Shown: one piece after another, positions 1 through 7,472 of the stretch
Layout: every line of letters begins with the position of its first letter
Numbering within the stretch: the stretch's first letter is position 1
Origin: Acidobacteriota bacterium
GTDB taxonomy: Bacteria; Acidobacteriota; Vicinamibacteria; Vicinamibacterales; UBA8438
Length of the DNA: 10,522 bases
Direction of reading: 5' to 3'
Assembly: GCA_003533545.1 (NCBI GenBank)
Contig: DQEK01000278.1
Span: forward strand, 1-10,522
Notes under the pieces: model-generated
The model's database searches: none
Told to the model about the DNA's origin: nothing
What the model saw: the letters and a program-made list of their open reading frames with translations, nothing else
Made by a program: the position numbers and the translations under genes

Positions 1-1235
1 TCGAGACCGCAGATCCAAGCCACCACGCGCTCGATACCCATCCCGAAGCCAGCGTGTGGCACACTGCCGTAACGTCGGAGGTCGGCGTACCACGAAAAGG
101 CTTCTTGTGGTAAGTCGTGTTCGGTGATGCGCTGTAACAGTAGGTCAAGGTCGTCCAGTCGCTGTCCCCCGCCCACGATCTCGCCGTAGCCCTCCGGTGC
201 CAGGATGTCCACCGAGAGCGAGAGCTCAGGGTGCTTCGGGTCAGGCTTCATATAGAACGCTTTGGTCGTCGAGGGGTAGCGGTGGACGGCGACGGGACGG
301 TCGAACTGGTCGGCCAGCAGGGTTTCATCCGGGCCGCCGAAGTCGCTCCCGTACTCAAAGGGGCGACCCTGGCCGGTGAGAATCTGAGCCGCCTCGTCGT
401 AAGTAATTTTTGGGAAAGGGGTTTGCACGCTTTCAAGTGAGCTTAGGTTTCGTTCCAAAGTTTCAAGTTCGCGCCGGCGTTCGTCGAGCGTTCGTGCCAC
501 GACCGATGTGATTAGCGACTCTGCAAGGTCGATGGTGTCGTCAAGCGTTGCGTAGGCCATTTCTGGCTCGACCATCCAGAACTCGGTCAGATGGCGACGA
601 GTCTTCGATTTTTCGGCTCGAAACGTGGGACCGAAACAGTACACGCGACCGAGCGCCATCGCGTTCGCTTCGTTGTAGAGTTGGCCGCTTTGGGTCAGAT
701 AGGCGGTCGCGTGGTCGAAATACGACACGGGAAACAGGGTTGTCGTGCCTTCGCACGCAGCTGGTGTGAAGACCGGCGTGTCTGCAAGGATGAACCCGTG
801 AGTGTTGAAAAAATCTCGAACCGCATTGATCACTGTGTGCCGGACCCGAAGAATGGCGTGCTGGCGTTCTGACCGTATCCAGAGATGGCGACGGTCGAGC
901 AGGAAATCGACTCCGTGCTCCTTCGGCGTGATCGGGTAGTCTCGAGCCGGGCCGACGACCAGCAAGCTCGCGACATCGACTTCATAGCCACCGGGTGCTC
1001 GCGTGTCAGCGCGTACCATTCCCTCTAGGACAATCGCAGTTTCCTGGCTCAGGTGGCCTGTTTTTTGGAAGAGTTCCTCGCCAACCGTGGCCTTGGACAT
1101 TACGGCCTGAATGAACCCGGAGCCATCCCGCACAATGAGAAAGTGAATCTTTCCGCTCGACCGACGGTTGTGCAGCCACCCTCGGATCGTCACCGAGCGG
1201 CCGTCGTGTTGCGCTATTTCATCGATGTGAGCCAT
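1..1235 (-). CDS. asnS: Asparaginyl-tRNA synthetase (3' end cut by window edge)
   Basis: Class II aminoacyl-tRNA synthetase that charges tRNA-Asn with asparagine in the cytoplasm. I translated 411 residues from the ATG at 1235-1233; the frame stays open to the left edge. An N-terminal OB-fold for anticodon binding (about residues 14-100, including [11 protein letters not shown]) is followed by the catalytic core. Motif 2 reads [20 protein letters not shown] (about 205-224), and motif 3 [16 protein letters not shown] is at 396-411. The [13 protein letters not shown] stretch and the absence of a GAD insert favour AsnRS over AspRS. Only about 20 C-terminal residues should be missing. The start lies 4 bases after the stop of the isomerase gene, with AAGGA 7 bases upstream (1243-1247), so it is probably the distal gene of the long operon, possibly translationally coupled. 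Confidence 0.95.
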   Translation of the reverse strand, partial: MAHIDEIAQHDGRSVTIRGWLHNRRSSGKIHFLIVRDGSGFIQAVMSKATVGEELFQKTGHLSQETAIVLEGMVRADTRAPGGYEVDVASLLVVGPARDYPITPKEHGVDFLLDRRHLWIRSERQHAILRVRHTVINAVRDFFNTHGFILADTPVFTPAACEGTTTLFPVSYFDHATAYLTQSGQLYNEANAMALGRVYCFGPTFRAEKSKTRRHLTEFWMVEPEMAYATLDDTIDLAESLITSVVARTLDERRRELETLERNLSSLESVQTPFPKITYDEAAQILTGQGRPFEYGSDFGGPDETLLADQFDRPVAVHRYPSTTKAFYMKPDPKHPELSLSVDILAPEGYGEIVGGGQRLDDLDLLLQRITEHDLPQEAFSWYADLRRYGSVPHAGFGMGIERVVAWICGL

Positions 1236-1239
1236 GCCT

Positions 1240-2076
1240 CTATCCTTGAGACAGTTGTGTCAACCGCGCGCGCGCATGTGCAGCGCGTCTAAGGGCGTCG
1301 TGCCAATCATCGCCGCCAGATACTTCAAACATGAGGGTACCGCCGTAACCGACCTTGCGCATCGTCATCATGGCGGTTGGCCAGTCAATGCGCCCTTCGA
1401 AGGGAACAAGATGGTCGTCGCAGGTTCCGAGGTTGTCATGTAGGTGCGTGGTCAACAGATACCCGGACGCTATCTCGATTTCTTTTATCAGGTCTCCACC
1501 GAGGAAAGCGTGTCCGAAGTCGAGGCAGATCCCGACGTGGGGCGACGCGGCATTTTCCTCAAGCAGCCTAATGAGTGCTGTCGCTGTCGACAGTGGGTTC
1601 GGGATCACCTCCAGCGCGAGTTGGAGGCCCAGTGGTTGAGTGAGCGCCTGCAACTCGGCGAGACTTTTGGCTGCGGCTTCTGGGTTGTTATCCTGGTCTG
1701 AAGCATACGCAGTCGGGGTGCCAAGGTGTGCCACGAGGAAGGAAGTTTCGATTTTCTGAGCGATCTCAAGCGCAGCGTAAGTTTCTTCGATGGCGCGGGC
1801 ACGTTGATCGGCAACGTTCCAAGCGGTGGAGAAAGATTGTCCCCATTTACCGTCGATATAACTGTCTGTGATCGGTGCATGGATGGCGTGGAGTTTGAGC
1901 CGTGTGTCGTCCAGCCATTCGGCCAGTGAGTCGATTGCGACGGGGGACCGGTAGTCGAAATGACTCCGGGTCGCAAAAATCTCAATCGCCTCGAACCCGC
2001 GTGCTGCGACTTCGACCAGATGGGCGCGGTCGAGTCGATCGCTGTGAAAGAGGTGCGTGGAAATCCCAAAATGCAT
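1240..2076 (-). CDS. Sugar phosphate isomerase/epimerase, xylose-isomerase-like TIM barrel
   Basis: A 278-residue protein of the AP endonuclease 2 / xylose isomerase-like TIM-barrel superfamily, whose members isomerise or epimerise sugars or cyclitols at a divalent metal. The first barrel strand (HFGISTHLF) starts right at the chosen ATG. Probable metal and substrate residues sit at strand ends: E156 in LALEVIPN, D186 and H189 in CLDFGHA, H213 in HLHDN, and E251 in MFEVSG. The true substrate cannot be read from the sequence. An in-frame GTG at 2136 and ATG at 2109 could extend it by 20 or 11 residues, but those residues (MWSTQTSSTMGGP...) do not look like fold, and a dyad overlaps the GTG. 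No clear ribosome binding site precedes the ATG at 2076, so the start is uncertain. It sits between amgK and asnS. Confidence 0.85.
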   Translation of the reverse strand: MHFGISTHLFHSDRLDRAHLVEVAARGFEAIEIFATRSHFDYRSPVAIDSLAEWLDDTRLKLHAIHAPITDSYIDGKWGQSFSTAWNVADQRARAIEETYAALEIAQKIETSFLVAHLGTPTAYASDQDNNPEAAAKSLAELQALTQPLGLQLALEVIPNPLSTATALIRLLEENAASPHVGICLDFGHAFLGGDLIKEIEIASGYLLTTHLHDNLGTCDDHLVPFEGRIDWPTAMMTMRKVGYGGTLMFEVSGGDDWHDALRRAAHARARLTQLSQG

Positions 2077-2120
2077 CGTTGAATGTGACCCGAGACGAGG
2101 ACCCCCCATTGTGCTTGAAG

Positions 2121-2139
2121 TTTGTGTGGACCACACGAA
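2121..2139. promoter_or_regulatory. Near-perfect dyad upstream of the isomerase gene
   Basis: GTGTGG (2124-2129) and CCACAC (2131-2136) are perfect inverted arms around a single central A. After one mismatch, a further TT/AA pair matches at each outer edge. The one-base centre makes it better suited to a dimeric DNA-binding protein than to an RNA hairpin. It lies in the only long gap of the operon (2077-2154), between the amgK stop and the favoured isomerase start. It could be an operator for the isomerase and asnS genes. No convincing promoter is visible beside it, so its role is inference. Confidence 0.3.
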
Positions 2140-2154
2140 ATTCTTTGGGCCTCT

Positions 2155-3186
2155 TTAGTTTGTCAGTTCTGGTAGATGTGGACTCAGGAGTTCGAGTAGC
2201 CGACTGAAGCGTGCGTGCTCATGGAGAGTCTGCCGCAAATATCCTAAAGCGCGGAGAAGTGACGGAGCGAACTCGGGCCTGTCGGCGGTGGTTATTTGAT
2301 GACCGAACGTGCCTAACGCCTTTAGGTGCCGCTGAACAGACATGAGGTCAAATCGCTGTTGAAAGTCGGGGGCATGTGCTGCTGGCACCGCTGTGAGAAA
2401 CGCCGTCACCATGGTTGCCACGAGCGTCGGATCGAGGTCCACGTAGCAGTCGCGCAAGAGCGACACAAGATCGTACGTCGCAGGTCCCATCCGGGCATCT
2501 TGAAAATCGATAACCACCAGGCGTCCATCGCGAACCATGAGATTTCGGCTATGGAAGTCGCGGTGGCACAGGACACGCGGCTCGGCCGCTAGTTCTTCGG
2601 CGATGATCTGGAACTCTCGATCGAGAGCGGTCGCGGCGGCGCTGTTCAGAATGACGCGGCGATGAGCGCCCAGAAATTCTGATTGAAAGAATGCCAACTC
2701 CCAGCGCAGCTTTGTGACGTCAAATGCGGTGTCGAACGGTGGTCCGGTCTCAGTATCCAAATCCAATGTTTTGCCGCACTGTTGCAGCGTAGCGATGATC
2801 TTGATTGCCTCGCGGTAAAGTGGGGTTGGATCTTCCCCGGACGCGGCGAGCCAGTCTTGCAACGTTTCGTCTCCGAGATCTTCGACTGCCAGAACGCCGA
2901 GGTCACCTGCTTGATCCAGTACTGTCGGAATGGTGATGCCCAGCCTGGTGAACACCGTACCCACCGTTAACTGAGGCAGTGTCTCTGGGGTAAAAGGAAC
3001 AGGGTGGACCACAAGAACGATTGGGCGTGCCCGTCTTCGCCTGATCCGGAAGTAAGCACGGCTGGAGGCGTCACCGTGGAGTCGGGTCACTTGGGTGTCG
3101 TCCGCTTGGTCGTTCCGTTGCAGGTAGGTGGAGACCCGGTGTTCTGGGGTGTACTCGGGATTTCTCGGAGGACCGTCGGTGTACAC
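2155..3186 (-). CDS. amgK: AmgK-like aminoglycoside-phosphotransferase-family sugar kinase (MurNAc/GlcNAc 1-kinase candidate)
   Basis: A 343-residue protein-kinase-like phosphotransferase (APH/choline kinase fold). Residues 38-48, GDASSRAYFRI, match the N-terminal loop of the AmgK family. The catalytic loop is CHRDFHSRN (H208, D210, N215), and the metal-binding stretch VIDFQDARMGPATYDL (about 225-240) runs into VSLLRDCY. This GPATYDLVSLLRDCY pattern is typical of AmgK rather than of antibiotic-resistance enzymes. In Pseudomonas, AmgK phosphorylates the anomeric hydroxyl of MurNAc or GlcNAc, and MurU then makes the UDP-sugar. The GTG start has AGGAA 5 bases upstream (3192-3196), formed partly by the stop codon of the murU-like gene, so the two are tightly coupled, 8 bases apart. 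Family assignment is strong; the exact sugar is inferred. Confidence 0.85.
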   Translation of the reverse strand: MYTDGPPRNPEYTPEHRVSTYLQRNDQADDTQVTRLHGDASSRAYFRIRRRRARPIVLVVHPVPFTPETLPQLTVGTVFTRLGITIPTVLDQAGDLGVLAVEDLGDETLQDWLAASGEDPTPLYREAIKIIATLQQCGKTLDLDTETGPPFDTAFDVTKLRWELAFFQSEFLGAHRRVILNSAAATALDREFQIIAEELAAEPRVLCHRDFHSRNLMVRDGRLVVIDFQDARMGPATYDLVSLLRDCYVDLDPTLVATMVTAFLTAVPAAHAPDFQQRFDLMSVQRHLKALGTFGHQITTADRPEFAPSLLRALGYLRQTLHEHARFSRLLELLSPHLPELTN

Positions 3187-3194
3187 AGCGATTC

Positions 3195-4163
3195 CTAGAT
3201 CCGGGCGATCAGGAGATCCCCGAGTTGTCGAGCACCAGACATCGCCGTCTCTACCTGCGCTTCCGCAGGCATCTGCACCACCGTGTGTCGGTCAAGGTTG
3301 GTGCCGTCCGGTAGCCGAACCCCGTCCGCGAGCACGCAGTTAGTCACTCGACAGTGCGCGCCGACGGTCACGTCGTTCCACAGTACGGACCCGTCCAGCC
3401 GGGCTGATGGGTGGACAAGGCAGCGGTCACCTGACGAGAACTCCTTGGAGGTGGGTGCCGCGTCGAGCGATCGGTGCGTGGCGAGGTAGTCGGCGGGGGT
3501 CCCGATGTCGAGAAAGCGTTTGTCGACGTGGTGAACCGCCACCTGCCCTGGCCGTGTCAGTAGTGCGTCGTAGACGCCGCCGACCGAGGCAGTTGGGACC
3601 CCATCAGTTAGCGGTTCGAACGCTGATGCCTCGACGAGCTGGACACCGACGAAGTGCAGGCCGCGCTGTTTGTTACTTGACGGAGCGAATCTGGTGACCC
3701 AGCCATCAGGGTTCACGAGCACACCGCCGTACCGTTCCGTTGCCAGGTTCGGCGTTACCGCGAGTGTTACCAAGGCGCCGTTCGAAAGGTGCGTATCTAG
3801 CAACTCCCCAAGGTTGACATCGCACAAGGTGTCACCATTTAAGAGGAAGAATCGGTCGCCGAGCAGTGACAAGGCATGCCGGGGACCGCCGGCCGAACCG
3901 AGCAAGGTGGGTTCCCATGAGTAACGGACGCGACAACCGGATGCAGTTCCGTCGCCCACCACCGCGGCGATCGTTTCGGGGCGGTGGTGTAGGTTTACCA
4001 CGACATCGGAAACGTCCTGCCTGGCGAGTCCCTTTAGATGTCGGACAATGAGTGGCACCCCTGCTACCGGCAAAGCCGGTTTAGCTCGGCAGAAGGTGAG
4101 TGGACGCAGCCGAGTCCCGAGACCGGCAGCCAGTATGAGAGCGGGGGGCATGGTTGTGGTCAC
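3195..4163 (-). CDS. murU: MurU-like NDP-sugar nucleotidyltransferase with C-terminal hexapeptide extension
   Basis: A 322-residue sugar-1-phosphate nucleotidyltransferase. The N-terminal domain carries the nucleotide-binding signature LAAGLGTRLRPLT (11-23) with AKPALPVAG after it, LLGSAGG at 88-94, the metal-binding NGDTL at 109-113, and FLDIGTPADY at 217-226. Its position directly before an AmgK homologue points to MurNAc-1-phosphate uridylyltransferase or a close relative. Pseudomonas MurU is only about 220 residues; this one has about 85 more, with hexapeptide-like left-handed beta-helix turns near 245-295 (HPSARLDGSVLWNDVTVGAH), as in mannose-1-phosphate guanylyltransferases. The sugar and nucleotide are therefore uncertain. 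The GTG start overlaps the CYTH stop as GTGA, with no obvious ribosome binding site, suggesting coupling; an in-frame ATG at 4151 would drop four residues. Confidence 0.8.
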   Translation of the reverse strand: MTTTMPPALILAAGLGTRLRPLTFCRAKPALPVAGVPLIVRHLKGLARQDVSDVVVNLHHRPETIAAVVGDGTASGCRVRYSWEPTLLGSAGGPRHALSLLGDRFFLLNGDTLCDVNLGELLDTHLSNGALVTLAVTPNLATERYGGVLVNPDGWVTRFAPSSNKQRGLHFVGVQLVEASAFEPLTDGVPTASVGGVYDALLTRPGQVAVHHVDKRFLDIGTPADYLATHRSLDAAPTSKEFSSGDRCLVHPSARLDGSVLWNDVTVGAHCRVTNCVLADGVRLPDGTNLDRHTVVQMPAEAQVETAMSGARQLGDLLIARI

Positions 4164-4717
4164 GACGCGTCAAACAGCAGGTCGGAGACATCGGAACCGC
4201 GAGCGGTTGCATGCCTCTTAAATAGGGTCGGGTAGGAGTCTCGAACAAAATCCGAGGGGGAGCGTCTGAGGTCGGTCGTCATGCGCAAAATGTCACACTC
4301 GCTCCCTTCCAACTCGACGAATGTGCCGACGGGGGTCTCGTCTACCGTGATCACAAGGCGTCCACGCTGGAACTCTTCACGGTATTTTTGGTAGCGGAAC
4401 TGCACTTGAAACCCGAGTCTTGCACATAAATCCACGATTAGTCCGGCATCCCCCACCGTCGTCTCGAGTTCTTCACGCACCTTCATCTCGCCTGACATCT
4501 GGGCACCCTTGAAGGTGAGTAACGCCTGGCCGCCGTCTTTACGTACTCGCAACGTGCAGTGGTGCTCGCGCAACGGATCGGTTTCTCGATCAAGAAGGAA
4601 ATCATCCTGTAGACGGCGCGCCCGTAGTGGTCTAGCACCGGCCGCGAGTATGGCGCGACGGGCCGTGTTCGGATCGGCATAGGGCAACTTGATTTCACGT
4701 TCGACTGCAACGGCCAT
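4160..4717 (-). CDS. CYTH-domain protein (CyaB-like / triphosphate tunnel metalloenzyme)
   Basis: A 185-residue CYTH protein, about the normal size for a single-domain member. The defining ExExK motif is at the N-terminus (E6, E8, K10 in VEREIKL). Further tunnel residues are visible: R57 and K60 in LRVRKDGG, K70 in LTFKG, K111 and R113 in KYREEF, and the acidic strands D126/E127 in VDETPVG and E135/E137 in FVELEG. Members hydrolyse thiamine triphosphate or inorganic triphosphate, or in a few cases cyclise ATP; the sequence does not choose between these. The ATG at 4717 puts ExExK in its usual place and lies 4 bases after the midA-like stop. An upstream extension to 4813 would run through the end of that gene and was not used. 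The 3' end overlaps murU by 4 bases. Confidence 0.87.
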   Translation of the reverse strand: MAVAVEREIKLPYADPNTARRAILAAGARPLRARRLQDDFLLDRETDPLREHHCTLRVRKDGGQALLTFKGAQMSGEMKVREELETTVGDAGLIVDLCARLGFQVQFRYQKYREEFQRGRLVITVDETPVGTFVELEGSECDILRMTTDLRRSPSDFVRDSYPTLFKRHATARGSDVSDLLFDAS

Positions 4718-4721
4718 GAGG

Positions 4722-5888
4722 TTAAACCACCACGTTGGGAGAGGCCGACTGGCTAGGGAAGGTTGTGCCGAGCAGAATTGGCGTGCCAACTCCTTTGCCC
4801 AGCAGTAGCACATGGTGAGTGCTGCCGAGTCCTCCCGGGACGACCAGGGTTTTCAAGGCCAGTCGCTGCCTTATCGCGTTTGAATCCGAACCAGTCTGAG
4901 CTTCCTTGAGCGCCCCCAGTCCGAGCAGAAAGCGTGACTGGTCAGGCAAGCCGAGAACGTTCAGCCCTTCGGTTTCCGCAGCGAAACAAATCGAGGTCCA
5001 GTCGACGTGGGCGGTAAGGTCCTGTTTGCCAGGGTGAGCGAGCCAGGGCGGCCCGCTCGGCTGCTCAGGGTCCTGTTCTGGTGTGTCGACCAAGTGTCGA
5101 CCAAAGGTAGTCAGCGTGCCGGTGTCGTGGCTGCCAGAGTAGAGCTCGCTCGCACTATGACCGTAGTCAACCAGGATCACGAAGCCCTGAGTGAGGCACC
5201 TGGCCGCACTTTGTATCCAGGCGACGGCCGCCAGATTCACTTCGCCCCGCCAGCCCGGTCGGAGCGACAGGTCGAGTCGATCGAGGTAGCGTCTCAGTGC
5301 GGGGCTCGATGGCGGTCCGGTGCGTTCCACGAAGTGTGCTCCGTCAAGATCGATGTAGATCTCGCGCAGGCCGGAGTTGGTCATGGCCACCGCGTGGGTC
5401 GGCAAGGCGTCGAGGAACTCGTTGCCGAAGATGACGCCGACAATGCGATCCGGAAGCATGGCAACAGAGTCGGTCAAGCGCTCGACGTGGCGCCCGAGAG
5501 TCTCGGTGTGCAAGTCCCTCCCGCGGGTGCTGGTTTCGACCAACGTGAGACGAATAGACGCATACATGTCCGGAAAACGAGTTTCTGCCGTGTCGAGGAG
5601 GTCACGCGCGAGCTGGCCGTCCCCCGCGCCGACCTCCACGACGTCGAATCCATCTACAGGTCCCGCGCCGAGGAGCCGGTACATCTCGTCGAGTTGAGTG
5701 GCCAGAAGGGCGCCGAACTGTGGTCCGACGTTGACACTCGTGAAGAAGTCACCGGCGCGGCCGGTACGACTACCCGGGCGGCTATAGTAGCCGAGGGTCG
5801 GGTGATACAGCGCGAGCTCCATGAACGCGGCGGTCGTCAGCGGCCCGCGGTCGCGGATCCGCTCAACGATTAGCTCGCGGAGCGTCAT
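4722..5888 (-). CDS. MidA/NDUFAF7-like SAM-dependent methyltransferase
   Basis: A 388-residue member of the DUF185 / Methyltransf_28 family (COG1565). The family N-terminus is clear: YHPTLGYYSRPG (28-39) then AGDFFTSVNVGPQFG (45-59). The SAM-binding loop is VVEVGAGDG (83-91), and the family motif FGNEFLDALPTHA lies at 154-166, with LVDYGHSASELY further on. The mitochondrial relative NDUFAF7 methylates an arginine of a complex I subunit; bacterial members are mostly uncharacterised, so the substrate here is unknown. The ATG has a G-rich run (AGGGGG) almost touching it, closer than ideal for a ribosome binding site. The gene is 26 bases after the htrA-like stop and 4 bases before the CYTH start, consistent with one transcript. 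Confidence 0.88.
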   Translation of the reverse strand: MTLRELIVERIRDRGPLTTAAFMELALYHPTLGYYSRPGSRTGRAGDFFTSVNVGPQFGALLATQLDEMYRLLGAGPVDGFDVVEVGAGDGQLARDLLDTAETRFPDMYASIRLTLVETSTRGRDLHTETLGRHVERLTDSVAMLPDRIVGVIFGNEFLDALPTHAVAMTNSGLREIYIDLDGAHFVERTGPPSSPALRRYLDRLDLSLRPGWRGEVNLAAVAWIQSAARCLTQGFVILVDYGHSASELYSGSHDTGTLTTFGRHLVDTPEQDPEQPSGPPWLAHPGKQDLTAHVDWTSICFAAETEGLNVLGLPDQSRFLLGLGALKEAQTGSDSNAIRQRLALKTLVVPGGLGSTHHVLLLGKGVGTPILLGTTFPSQSASPNVVV

Positions 5889-5914
5889 ACCCCCTAGTGT
5901 GGACCGGCTGGTAA

Positions 5915-7447
5915 CTACTCCTTTCGCAGACGGAGGAACCGTTCTTCGTTCCCGCGCACAATCAAAAGGAACGCCGTCCGTCCGGATTCTACTTGGTTCA
6001 ACTCTCGAATCGCATCAGCCGTGGTGGCCACGGCTACGCGGTTGACCGCGGTGATCACGTCGTTCTGGCGAACGCCACCGAGGAGCGCGGCACCGCCCGG
6101 GTCCACGTTGGTCACGAGTGCGCCGGAGGTCCCGCGCGGTAGTCTAAGCTCCCCGATCGATTCGGCCGTCAAATCCTGTAGGCTCATGCCAAACCCAGTG
6201 TCGAGGTCCTCTACGACAACTTCAGGTGCCGCCCGGCCCTCGTTGTCCAGGTCCAGTTCGCCGATTCTGACCGGCAGGTTTGTCGGGGAGCCATTCCGAT
6301 AGACGCCTAGGTCGACGACCGTGCCGGGGCGGGTCTCGACGACTTTTTGCTGCAGGTCCCCTATATCTTGCACCCTTTCCCCGTCGTAACTGACGATCAC
6401 GTCCCCGAGCTCCAGGTCGGAGTCGTCTGCCGGGCCGCCCGGCGCGATTCTTGAGACAATGGCTCCCATACGTCTGTCGAGCCCGTGGTCGCGGTAATCA
6501 TCTTCGGTCACCGGGAGGATCTCGACACCTATAACGCCGCGGGTAACTCGGCCCGTTCGTAGCTGCGGTAGAAGATCGCGGACCGTGTTGATCGGCACGG
6601 CGAAGCCGATGCCGAGGTTACTTGGTCGATCGCTAACTATCGCCGTGTTAACCCCGATGACCTCGCCGCGGATGTTGAGCAGCGGGCCGCCGGAGTTGCC
6701 GGGATTGATGGCGGCGTCGGTCTGGATGACCTGCTGTGAGCGCCCTCGAATTTGTTCGAACGGGCGGCCGACGGCACTAACAACGCCGACGGTCACCGTG
6801 TGCCCGAGGCTGAACGGGTTGCCGATGGCGATGACCCAGTCGCCGGCCTGCATTTGGCTGGAATCACCTAGCCTCGCTTCCAGGAGCTCGCGGTCCGGTC
6901 GTTCGATTAACTCAAGTAGCGCGCTATCGGTCAGTCGATCTTGGCCCACAACTTTCGCTTCGTAGGCCTGGTCGTCGTCAAGAAAGAAAACTTCGATCTT
7001 TGTGGCACCCTCGACGACGTGATTATTCGTGACGATGTAGCCTGCCTGATCGATAACGAAGCCCGTGCCGGTAGAGACACTCGTCTCTTCACGAGGCTGA
7101 CCCGGCGCCTGGGGGTCACCGAAGAAGCGTCTGAACAAGTCGTCGCCACCCCCTCCGAAGAACTCATTCGGGTCTTGGCCTTGGCGGCGCGACTGCGTAC
7201 GGATATTGACCACCATCGGGCTCTGCGCTTGGGCAATATCCCGAAAGGTTGTTGCGGTCAGCTGGCCGGTGATCGGTTCGCTATTCATCGCCGGGAGCAC
7301 CGATACACCCGAGGCCTGCGACGCGTTAGAGGTCTGCGCGGCCGAATCCGACACGAGGTTCATCCGGGCCGCGATCACGAGGCCGACCGCCATGGACGTT
7401 ACGGCGATCAGAACCGCAGAAAACAGTGTGCTCCTACCTGTTGACAT
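5915..7447 (-). CDS. degP: Do-family HtrA/DegP periplasmic serine protease with two PDZ domains
   Basis: A 510-residue envelope quality-control protease. An N-terminal hydrophobic segment (about 8-28, STLFSAVLIAVTSMAVGLV) acts as a signal peptide or membrane anchor. The chymotrypsin-like domain carries a complete triad: H143 in VTNNHVVEG, D174 in RLTDSALL, and S252 in NPGNSGGPL. Two PDZ domains follow, at about 314-405 and 420-505, giving the usual Do architecture. A Gly/Asp/Phe-rich stretch (about 92-113) matches the flexible LA-loop region. The ATG at 7447 is chosen because GGAGGA (7452-7457) sits 4 bases before it; a TTG 12 bases upstream is in frame but would place its start inside that ribosome binding site. 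It lies 25 bases after the peptidase stop. No heat-shock or sigma-E promoter is evident in that short gap. Confidence 0.95.
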   Translation of the reverse strand: MSTGRSTLFSAVLIAVTSMAVGLVIAARMNLVSDSAAQTSNASQASGVSVLPAMNSEPITGQLTATTFRDIAQAQSPMVVNIRTQSRRQGQDPNEFFGGGGDDLFRRFFGDPQAPGQPREETSVSTGTGFVIDQAGYIVTNNHVVEGATKIEVFFLDDDQAYEAKVVGQDRLTDSALLELIERPDRELLEARLGDSSQMQAGDWVIAIGNPFSLGHTVTVGVVSAVGRPFEQIRGRSQQVIQTDAAINPGNSGGPLLNIRGEVIGVNTAIVSDRPSNLGIGFAVPINTVRDLLPQLRTGRVTRGVIGVEILPVTEDDYRDHGLDRRMGAIVSRIAPGGPADDSDLELGDVIVSYDGERVQDIGDLQQKVVETRPGTVVDLGVYRNGSPTNLPVRIGELDLDNEGRAAPEVVVEDLDTGFGMSLQDLTAESIGELRLPRGTSGALVTNVDPGGAALLGGVRQNDVITAVNRVAVATTADAIRELNQVESGRTAFLLIVRGNEERFLRLRKE

Positions 7448-7451
7448 CGTG

Positions 7452-7457
7452 TCCTCC
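7452..7457 (-). promoter_or_regulatory. Ribosome binding site of the HtrA gene
   Basis: GGAGGA on the minus strand, 4 bases before the ATG at 7447. It decides the start: the alternative TTG at 7459 lies on it. Confidence 0.8.
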
Positions 7458-7472
7458 AATACTTCCCTTACC

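Noticed and set aside
1265..1282. 18-base alternating purine-pyrimidine run (CG repeats then ATGTGCA), a possible Z-DNA tract
   Set aside because: It encodes the His-Ala-Arg-Ala-Arg tail of the isomerase in a GC-rich gene, so ordinary codon choice explains it.
1605..2069. 154-residue minus-strand frame within the isomerase gene
   Set aside because: It is a frame-shifted shadow of the TIM-barrel gene, rich in Ser/Pro/Arg and without recognisable motifs.
4718..4813. Longer start for the CYTH protein
   Set aside because: The extra 32 residues come from another frame of the end of the methyltransferase gene and would push ExExK away from its usual N-terminal position.
5007..5873. 288-residue plus-strand open frame antisense to the methyltransferase gene
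   Set aside because: It lies wholly inside a well-recognised MidA-like gene. Its translation is low-complexity and Arg/Val/Glu-rich without motifs; a long antisense frame is common in GC-rich coding DNA.
6941..7444. 167-residue plus-strand frame antisense to the HtrA gene
   Set aside because: It is antisense to the signal peptide and catalytic region of a clear protease gene, Arg-rich, and has no ribosome binding site or domain.
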